Part shown: positions 57,859 through 64,000 of the stretch, piece by piece
Position numbering within the stretch: position 1 is the stretch's first letter
How the letters are laid out: every line of letters starts with the position of its first letter
Assembly: GCF_009770985.1 (NCBI RefSeq)
Contig: NZ_WSRW01000001.1
Span: forward strand, 868,001 to 932,000
From: Mucilaginibacter lacusdianchii
GTDB taxonomy: Bacteria > Bacteroidota > Bacteroidia > Sphingobacteriales > Sphingobacteriaceae
Reading direction: 5' to 3'
DNA length: 64,000 nt
Notes under the pieces: model-generated
Database searches by the model: none
What the model was told of the DNA's origin: nothing
The model's input: only the letters and a program-made list of their open reading frames with translations
Translations under genes and position numbers: made by a program

Positions 57859-60315
57859 TTAATCATCATCGTCTTTCTTTTTCTTTTCCAAAATAACGAA
57901 TGCACTTCGCTTAGGTGCTGGCATTACCGAATCTTCGCCTTTGATGGATTTCCAAACCACTTCATTAAGCACCAAATCGGGGGCGGCATCTTCCTTTTTA
58001 AAATTGAAGGTTTCAGAAATCTTACTGCTTTTGTTAACTGCTATATTCCGTTTGTTGATATCTACCCGGGCGGCCTTAAACTGATACGGTGCTACATCGG
58101 CCTTGTTGGTAAAGCACTCGTACATGGGCAAAGCAGCAGCATCGTACTGGCTCATGGGCGGTAAACCTAATATCAATTCAATAGTACGCAACATGCTTGA
58201 TGTAGAATACATGCTATGCACCACTGCATTGCGTTTTACATACGGCCCCACTACAAATGCAGGCGAGCGATGCGCATCCACATGGTCGGGCCCGTTTTGG
58301 GCATCATCTTCCAGAATAAACACCACCGATTCTTTCCAAATCGGACTTTCGGACAAGTGTTGTATCATCCGGCCTATAGCCAAATCGTTATCCGCAACAG
58401 CAGCCATTGGGGTATACGCACCTTTGCGCTGGCCGCTGGTATGATCGTTAGATATACGGATGGTGCTCAGTTGCGGCACGGCCTTAATAGCCAGTAGCGA
58501 ATCAAAATCATGCATCCAGGCATCGGCACGCACCTGGTCTTTAATATCCATATCAAAGCCCGGCGAGTGCGGCCCCATATGCCCTTTTAAAGATTTAAGA
58601 TGGGCGTTGTTGTACTCGCCAAACTCGCCATAACTACGATAGGTTAAACCGGCACGTTGGCAGTAATCCCATATAAAACCATCGCGCGGGTAAGTAGCCG
58701 GTCGGCCACCTTCATAGCTGGTGGTACCAAAGCGGCGGCCATAGCTGGTAGGCCATGTCTTCTCCACCACATCGGTAGCGTAGGCGGCCATACTCCAGTT
58801 GTGCCCATCGGCGCTTACTTCGGCATCTACATAAAAATTATCTAGTAACACAAAATCATTGGCTAAGGCATGATGGTTAGGTGTAACCTCGCTACCAAAC
58901 AAGCACAATGATTTATCGCCATTACCTTTTGACATATCGCCCAGCACCTGGTCGTAAGTACGGTTTTCTTTGATGATGTAGAACACATGCTTGATAGGCG
59001 ACTTATCACCCACCTTACGCGGTATTGGATTTCCGTCTTCCCCATCTGCCAAAGCAGCCCTTTTATCGGTAAACGGGGTATTGCTGTACACCTGTTTGGT
59101 ATATGCTTTTAGCTGCAATTCGTCGGGTGTTTCGATGAACGACAGGGTACCCTTAAACAAACCTGCAATATATTGCAAACGGCTGTTGGCTGTGCTACCC
59201 ATGTGGATGCCGCTATCATCAAACTTGGATATGGGTTGCGGCCCTTCGGGATTGGGCAATGATGTGGTACCCTTACCGTTGGTAACCAATATTTTTTTAC
59301 CCAATACTTTCACATTGGTTGGATACCAACCCACCGGAATAAAACCCTGACTTTGACTGTTTCCCGGTTTTGACACATCAAAAACCGACAAGCAATTATT
59401 ATCAGCATTAGCTATATAAAGCGTCTTCTCGTTATCCGACAAGGCTAGTCCGTTGGTGGTAGAGCCAGTCAGATTAGTTGGGTACAAAGTGGTTGATAAC
59501 GTTTCAATTACTTTATTGGTTGTGGTATTAACCACCGAAACTGTATTATCATTAGCATTGGCCACATACAACAAGCTTCCTTTTTTATTTAGCAGCAGCT
59601 CATTGGGGTGGCTACCGGTAGTAATGGTTGCTGTTATAGTTTGACTGGCTGTATTAAATGCAGCCACCTGGTTACCTCCCCATAAGGATACATACAGTGT
59701 TTTTTCATCGAGCGACAACACACAGCTATAAGCTATAGTTGTCAACTGCGTTTTGCTGATGGCTTTGCGCGTTTTCAGATCAATCACATAAATACAACTA
59801 TCCTCTTTAGTAACGGTGTATAGGCGGCTGTTGTCTTTACTTACCACCATACCCGCCGGACTGATTTTTGCATCAGGCCAGGGCTTTCCTAATGAAATGG
59901 TATCCGGCGTCTTTAGCTTATTCCCTTTCAAATCAAAATCCAAAATGCAGTTATCATTACCGCCCGATGCATATAAATGCTTTTCATCATTACTGAAAGC
60001 TAACCCGTACCATGCTTTGCCGGTTTCTTTTTCATCAAGCAACTTTTCGCGTTGCGGATCGATGAGTTGAATAGACTGTGTGCTTTGCCCGTTATTGCTA
60101 ACAGCCAGCAGCTTACCCGACGGGCTTAACTGCATATTCAACGGCAAATCGCCCAACTGTAGTGAGCGCCCGGCCGGACTCAACTTCCAGCCATTAGGTA
60201 GCAGTATTTGCCCAGTTGGCTTTAGTTTGCCGGGCACTTGCGCCTTACTCTCCACACTATAGAAAATACCTATAGCAATTGGCAATACATATAGCTTTAT
60301 AAATTTATTTTTCAT
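57859..60315 (-). CDS. Bifunctional YncE-type propeller / alkaline phosphatase-superfamily phosphoesterase
   Basis: The 818-residue protein (ATG at 60315, signal peptide KLYVLPIAIGIFYSVESKAQ) has an N-terminal seven-bladed YncE-like propeller (about 60-380, with LYVANANDNTVSVVNT and LYIANADNNCLSVFD repeats). A C-terminal phosphoesterase domain (about 410-770) reads KHVFYIIKENRTYDQVLGDMS, NFYVDAEVSADGHNWSMAAY and IFILEDDAQNGPDHVDAHRSP-like metal-binding segments. It is probably periplasmic or surface-bound. The end is Lys/Asp-rich. Genes for a glycerophosphodiesterase and SusD lie upstream in the same direction. Confidence 0.87.
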   Translation of the reverse strand: MKNKFIKLYVLPIAIGIFYSVESKAQVPGKLKPTGQILLPNGWKLSPAGRSLQLGDLPLNMQLSPSGKLLAVSNNGQSTQSIQLIDPQREKLLDEKETGKAWYGLAFSNDEKHLYASGGNDNCILDFDLKGNKLKTPDTISLGKPWPDAKISPAGMVVSKDNSRLYTVTKEDSCIYVIDLKTRKAISKTQLTTIAYSCVLSLDEKTLYVSLWGGNQVAAFNTASQTITATITTGSHPNELLLNKKGSLLYVANANDNTVSVVNTTTNKVIETLSTTLYPTNLTGSTTNGLALSDNEKTLYIANADNNCLSVFDVSKPGNSQSQGFIPVGWYPTNVKVLGKKILVTNGKGTTSLPNPEGPQPISKFDDSGIHMGSTANSRLQYIAGLFKGTLSFIETPDELQLKAYTKQVYSNTPFTDKRAALADGEDGNPIPRKVGDKSPIKHVFYIIKENRTYDQVLGDMSKGNGDKSLCLFGSEVTPNHHALANDFVLLDNFYVDAEVSADGHNWSMAAYATDVVEKTWPTSYGRRFGTTSYEGGRPATYPRDGFIWDYCQRAGLTYRSYGEFGEYNNAHLKSLKGHMGPHSPGFDMDIKDQVRADAWMHDFDSLLAIKAVPQLSTIRISNDHTSGQRKGAYTPMAAVADNDLAIGRMIQHLSESPIWKESVVFILEDDAQNGPDHVDAHRSPAFVVGPYVKRNAVVHSMYSTSSMLRTIELILGLPPMSQYDAAALPMYECFTNKADVAPYQFKAARVDINKRNIAVNKSSKISETFNFKKEDAAPDLVLNEVVWKSIKGEDSVMPAPKRSAFVILEKKKKDDDD

Positions 60316-60325
60316 AGACAGATTT

Positions 60326-61159
60326 TTATCGATGCAGATTAAAAGTAGCCATGGCTCTAAGTGTCCACCCGTTTTGTGAAGCCACAGTACCAATGTCACG
60401 AATAGCAGCCGAAGGTATAACCGTACTACGGGTGGCATAAAAAACCGGACCGCCACTTACCGAAAACGCAAACCGGGAACGGATAGGTACATAATTCAGT
60501 GATGGACCAACCAGTAACCGTGCACCACCTTCAGCTTCATCTGCCTCCCAAAAGCCTTCCAAATCCTGCCCTACAGCTTCTACTCCAGCGTACAAACTGC
60601 CCCATACGCGATGATGAAAACCAACGCTGGTTACCAAATCAATATCATCGCGCGAGCTGGCAAATGCTTTTTCGAAACGCATATTGCCACCAATACGCCA
60701 TTGGGCTTTATTGTAAAAGGCCGTTACCCGGCTAAATATCGCTTTCACATTGCTCATGTCTCTGCTTACCCCCAGGCCCACACCTATAGCAGGGCCAAAC
60801 CACTGTTTACCGCCAATAAAATTGCGAATCACTTCGGCCTGTTGTGAGCTGGTAACACCGCCCGAATTAGCAAAGCCGAACGCCGCATTGGCATACAGTG
60901 TAAAACGATTACCCAAATAACCTTTGACGGCAAATTGCTGGTCAACCCCACTATAACCAAAGGGACCGGCTACCCGCTCACCATAGCTGCCCGAGTAGTT
61001 TAAATTCCATTGTGGGTTTTCGGCAGTTAGGGTATTTACCGAAAACAGAAAAGGCTGCGACAGGTTAGTTACCTGCCCGGTACCCATACCAGGCGTTTGC
61101 GCCTTTGCACCAAGTACAAGGCCCAGTAACATTAGTGAAATAAAGTAGCGCTTTTTCAT
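60326..61159 (-). CDS. Outer-membrane-like beta-barrel protein of unknown function
   Basis: The 277-residue protein starts at the ATG at 61159 (MKKRYFISLMLLGLVLGAKAQ, a clear signal peptide). The mature chain has alternating strands with aromatic ends and no cysteine motif, as in small porin-like barrels. I recognise no named family. It lies 10 bases before the phosphoesterase and 43 after the glycerophosphodiesterase, so it is part of the same operon. Confidence 0.7.
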   Translation of the reverse strand: MKKRYFISLMLLGLVLGAKAQTPGMGTGQVTNLSQPFLFSVNTLTAENPQWNLNYSGSYGERVAGPFGYSGVDQQFAVKGYLGNRFTLYANAAFGFANSGGVTSSQQAEVIRNFIGGKQWFGPAIGVGLGVSRDMSNVKAIFSRVTAFYNKAQWRIGGNMRFEKAFASSRDDIDLVTSVGFHHRVWGSLYAGVEAVGQDLEGFWEADEAEGGARLLVGPSLNYVPIRSRFAFSVSGGPVFYATRSTVIPSAAIRDIGTVASQNGWTLRAMATFNLHR

Positions 61160-61202
61160 AAGCAAAAAGTTAATGTCTAATTAATTTGAGTGATGAAAAA
61201 CA

Positions 61203-62078
61203 TTAGAGCCGGTCGGGATAATCGGAAATGATACCATCCACACCTAGTTGTTTCATTTTTGCAATTTGGCGCGGATCGTTTACCGTCCACGGGATTACTT
61301 TGATACCCGCCTCGTGACAAGCGGCAACCATACCTGGATTAACCATTTTATGGTCGGGACTGAAAATGGTTGGTTTGAAAGAGAGCACAGCTAGGTTCTT
61401 TTGCAAATCATCTTTATTGGATACCAGTAAGGCCGTAGGCATCTCAGAATAATTGTGATGCACAATTTCTAGCGTGCGTGGATCGAACGACTGGATGATT
61501 ACACGATTCTGAATCTTCTTTTTGTTGATCACCTGCATCAGCAGCTTTACAAATTCGGCCGGAGCCGGGTGTTCTATACCATCGCCTTGGGGCGTAGTTT
61601 TAGTTTCGATATTATAATGTGGCAAGGCAACACCTTTTTGCTTGGCGTAGGTTTCTGCACTATCTATCAATTCGGCTAACAGCGGAATATAAGCAGCCAT
61701 TTTTTGCTGCGTCGGGAACGATGGATTAAACTTTTTACCCACATCATATTGCCTGATCTGGGCATAAGGCATACAATACAGCAACAAAGTTTTTTCTTCA
61801 GCTTTACTGATGGTATCGCCATTAGGCTTTAACGCAATTTTAGACAGCAGTACCTGGTCGTGCGATACAATAGGTAGTTTTTCTTTGCTAAAAGAAATAT
61901 CCAGCTCCAAAGTTACACCCAAATCAATAGCCTTTTTCATCGCCGGAATAGTATTCTCAGGCATCAGTCCGCGACAGCCTCGGTGGCCTTGCTTATCAAA
62001 TGTGGTTTGCGCCATTGCGTTTAAAGTTTGTAAGGCCCCAAAACCTACTGTCAACAATATTGCCGTTATTTTATGCAT
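61203..62078 (-). CDS. Glycerophosphodiester phosphodiesterase
   Basis: The enzyme hydrolyses glycerophosphodiesters to glycerol 3-phosphate. The 291-residue protein has a signal peptide (ending NAMAQ) and GDPD-family motifs: HRGCRGLMPENT, LELDISFSKEKLPIVSHD (metal-binding Glu, Asp, His), IIQSFDPRTLEIV, KVIPWTVNDPRQIAKM and GVDGIISDYPDRL. It is periplasmic. A terminator-like hairpin lies upstream, between it and the DUF5689 gene. Confidence 0.92.
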   Translation of the reverse strand: MHKITAILLTVGFGALQTLNAMAQTTFDKQGHRGCRGLMPENTIPAMKKAIDLGVTLELDISFSKEKLPIVSHDQVLLSKIALKPNGDTISKAEEKTLLLYCMPYAQIRQYDVGKKFNPSFPTQQKMAAYIPLLAELIDSAETYAKQKGVALPHYNIETKTTPQGDGIEHPAPAEFVKLLMQVINKKKIQNRVIIQSFDPRTLEIVHHNYSEMPTALLVSNKDDLQKNLAVLSFKPTIFSPDHKMVNPGMVAACHEAGIKVIPWTVNDPRQIAKMKQLGVDGIISDYPDRL

Positions 62079-62142
62079 ATCCCTTGGCTATCCTTTTTTT
62101 ACAAAAGGAATTATTAAATGTGAACTTTGTGTTAAATTAAAA

Positions 62143-62172
62143 TAACCTCGCCGCTATAATGCGGCGAGGTTA
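62143..62172 (-). terminator. Hairpin between the DUF5689 and GDPD genes
   Basis: A 12-bp perfect stem (TAACCTCGCCGC / GCGGCGAGGTTA) with a 6-base loop is followed on the minus strand by a T-rich run. It follows the DUF5689 stop by 22 bases and precedes the GDPD start by 65, so it may terminate or attenuate transcription from the Sus genes. Confidence 0.7.
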
Positions 62173-62193
62173 CGTATACACAGTTTTTATTAT

Positions 62194-63753
62194 CTAGTTA
62201 GACAACTTTGTTACATCCGAACCGGTTTCAATATCGGCCAACGTAGATGTCATGATAAGAATTATAAAACTATTACCACGTGGAGTAACCCAACTTTTGG
62301 TTGTAGTATTAAACTCACCACCAAGTCTCATAAAGTTACCTAAATCGGCTACTGCTTGATGCGGAATGATATAATTATTGGTTCCCTGTCTAAAAAATGG
62401 CTGCGCTGTACCGGTAGTGGCATCAGTAATGCTATAATGATCGTTATTCGGGATACGGTAACCAGTGCCTTTTGTAGCATTGTATAGGGTAGTTACACCT
62501 GTGCCTCCAAAAAACACGGCATCCATTGGCACTGATTTTTCTTCCAGTACAATGCCCGAGAACACAGCCACCCCACCGGCATTACCACTGTTAGGCAGTA
62601 AGCCAGAGGTTTTATTACCAAAGCCATCACCATCATTAGTTACATAAGCAATTGCCCTGATCCATTTAGCCGAGCTGATGTCTGTTGAGTTAGGTCCGTT
62701 AATTTTTTTATTGCTGCCACCTACATAAAAGAATTCACCTTTGTTAACAATTCCCGATGTAAGGTTAAACTTATACGTACGGCCACCGCCCGTTACCCAA
62801 CCGGCACCCGGTGCATCGCCCGGATTAGGCTCGGCACTGCCTGCGTTGGTACAAGTTACCACAGCCGCCGGCGTTTTAGAAAAATCTATATCGCGGGTAG
62901 CTCTAAACTGGAAATATTCATAGTTACCGTCGCCGCCTTTGGTATCGTTTATAATACCTGTAATAATGATATCCCCTGTTTGCAACGCTGCTGCGTTAGG
63001 ATCAAGTGGAGCAGTAATTTCGCTGATATCTGATAACACGCGTGGCCAAACCTGCAATGAGCGGTTACCGCCGGTGTTTTGTTTAACTACTAAAATTCCG
63101 GCAAAAGTTGCTGTTGCGGGTACGGCAGCCGTTGCAAAATGCGCAGTTGGCTCTACATGCAGCACAATACTGTCAGCGCCGTTAACCAGGTACTTTTCGC
63201 CAGCATATGAGTCGCCAAATTTAGGAGCGGGTGCTACGGTAGCCGTTTTAACCTGTACCAGCGTGCTTTCATACAAATCAGGATTTTGTTTGATAGAGTA
63301 ACTGGAAACACTCACCGGTTTAACCGCGTTACCAGTTGATACCTTTTTAATAGCCGATTCTGTTACCCCGGTGATTTGCAAAGCGCCATCCTGACGTTTC
63401 AGTACCCCACCTTCTACATTTACCACCAGTGAATCACCTGCATGATAGTTAACTGCTGTTGCCCCCAGCGGCAGTAAAATACCGCGCGATTTTCCATTAC
63501 GGGTGTTTTGCAACACCACAAAGCCCGAAGGCGCATTGCCCGAATCGGGGTTGGAAATTACAGTACCAATAATTTGATGTGCACCCAGCATATTTTGCTG
63601 GTTTAAGGTCACGTCTGTGCCTTTGTAAATGGCGCGCACATCACCAATAGCCATAATAGGGCTCAACTGCCCATCGGCAAAATTGTGCTTTTTACAGGCG
63701 GCCCATAGCAGGGCTACACCTAAAACTGAAACTAATAGAAATATCTTTTTCAT
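62194..63753 (-). CDS. DUF5689 domain surface lipoprotein
   Basis: The 519-residue protein starts at the ATG at 63753 (MKKIFLLVSVLGVALLWAACKKH), which gives a lipoprotein signal with lipobox LWAAC. The N-terminal half has the DUF5689 pattern (ISPIMAIGDVRAIYKGTDVTL-like opening, IIGTVISNPDSGNAPSGFVVLQ, GDSLVVNVEGGVLKRQDGALQITGV), an OB-like fold seen next to SusCD pairs. It is probably surface-exposed and may bind the transported substrate. It follows the SusD gene in the same direction. Confidence 0.85.
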   Translation of the reverse strand: MKKIFLLVSVLGVALLWAACKKHNFADGQLSPIMAIGDVRAIYKGTDVTLNQQNMLGAHQIIGTVISNPDSGNAPSGFVVLQNTRNGKSRGILLPLGATAVNYHAGDSLVVNVEGGVLKRQDGALQITGVTESAIKKVSTGNAVKPVSVSSYSIKQNPDLYESTLVQVKTATVAPAPKFGDSYAGEKYLVNGADSIVLHVEPTAHFATAAVPATATFAGILVVKQNTGGNRSLQVWPRVLSDISEITAPLDPNAAALQTGDIIITGIINDTKGGDGNYEYFQFRATRDIDFSKTPAAVVTCTNAGSAEPNPGDAPGAGWVTGGGRTYKFNLTSGIVNKGEFFYVGGSNKKINGPNSTDISSAKWIRAIAYVTNDGDGFGNKTSGLLPNSGNAGGVAVFSGIVLEEKSVPMDAVFFGGTGVTTLYNATKGTGYRIPNNDHYSITDATTGTAQPFFRQGTNNYIIPHQAVADLGNFMRLGGEFNTTTKSWVTPRGNSFIILIMTSTLADIETGSDVTKLSN

Positions 63754-63781
63754 GTATGTATGCCTTAATGAAAATGAATGC

Positions 63782-64000
63782 TTATGGTTTTTGCCACCAA
63801 ACCAGTGTGTTAATATCGTCGGTACCTTGTGCGGCAACAGCGGCGTTGTAATTCTGAGTGTTGGTTGATTGTACATAGGTTGGGTAGGCTAACCGTGCCG
63901 GAATCATACCATTATTATCCAAGCCCGGACCTTTCGGCAATATAGGATGCCCGGTGCGGCGATACTCAAACCATTGTTCCAAATCAGTAAAAAATAGGGC
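63782..64000 (-). CDS. SusD/RagB family outer-membrane lipoprotein (3' partial only)
   Basis: Only the C-terminal end is in the window; the gene runs past the right edge. The visible part, EQWFEYRRTGHPILPKGPG and IPARLAYPTYVQSTNTQNYNAAV ending in GTDDINTLVWWQKP, is the standard C-terminus of SusD proteins. SusD captures substrates at the cell surface with a SusC TonB-dependent transporter, which would lie beyond the window. It precedes the DUF5689 gene by 28 bases. Confidence 0.92.
   Translation of the reverse strand, partial: ALFFTDLEQWFEYRRTGHPILPKGPGLDNNGMIPARLAYPTYVQSTNTQNYNAAVAAQGTDDINTLVWWQKP

Overview
The window reads as chromosomal DNA of a Bacteroidota member, most likely Sphingobacteriaceae (Mucilaginibacter/Pedobacter-like). 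The reasons are a SusD-family C-terminus, a type IX secretion (T9SS) cargo protein with PorP/SprF and OmpA partners, a Reg_prop/Y_Y_Y hybrid kinase, DUF5686 and DUF5777 proteins, and TAnnTTTG promoter boxes in place of the E. coli type. Genes are densely packed on both strands. No rRNA, tRNA, insertion sequence, phage or CRISPR array was seen.

Layout, left to right. (1) 0-6 kb: envelope lipid genes (CPBP protease, DUF2007, cdsA, psd) around a large MG2/plug-domain surface protein. (2) 6-8.5 kb: the rpsP-rimM-trmD-rplS operon. (3) 9.2-13.2 kb: a birA-nDsbD-dsbD-pfkA operon on the minus strand. (4) 13.2-16.4 kb: rsfS, ftsH and a LUD protein. (5) 16.4-23.4 kb: metallophosphoesterase, thioredoxin, CHAD and CYTH proteins, a small zinc ribbon and a DUF5686 protein. 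(6) 23.6-27.5 kb: an operon of ECF sigma factor, candidate trans-envelope anti-sigma/beta-barrel protein, YceI, DUF5777 barrel and Rieske lipoprotein. (7) 27.7-36.5 kb: a tail-less Ssb, a decayed gene, an SPW protein, an OmpR-type two-component pair, a USP-like protein and a 1432-residue hybrid kinase. (8) 36.6-44.8 kb: a CvpA-CAP fusion and the T9SS adhesin/SprF/OmpA cluster. (9) 45.1-49 kb: a stressosome-type operon (RsbR, RsbS, RsbT, RsbX-like phosphatase) ending in a histidine kinase. (10) 49.2-56.9 kb: a divalent-metal RND efflux operon with its two-component regulator, in which the TolC-type gene carries a one-base frameshift. (11) 57-64 kb: a Nudix-type regulator next to a perfect palindrome, then a SusD/DUF5689/glycerophosphodiesterase/phosphoesterase locus suited to scavenging phosphorus from phosphodiesters.

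The two most interesting systems are the sigma/anti-sigma-barrel operon (6) and the stressosome operon (9). In the latter, the terminal kinase seems to use a degenerate RsbT-like ATPase fold as its sensor domain. All family assignments come from reading motifs by eye; no database search was possible.
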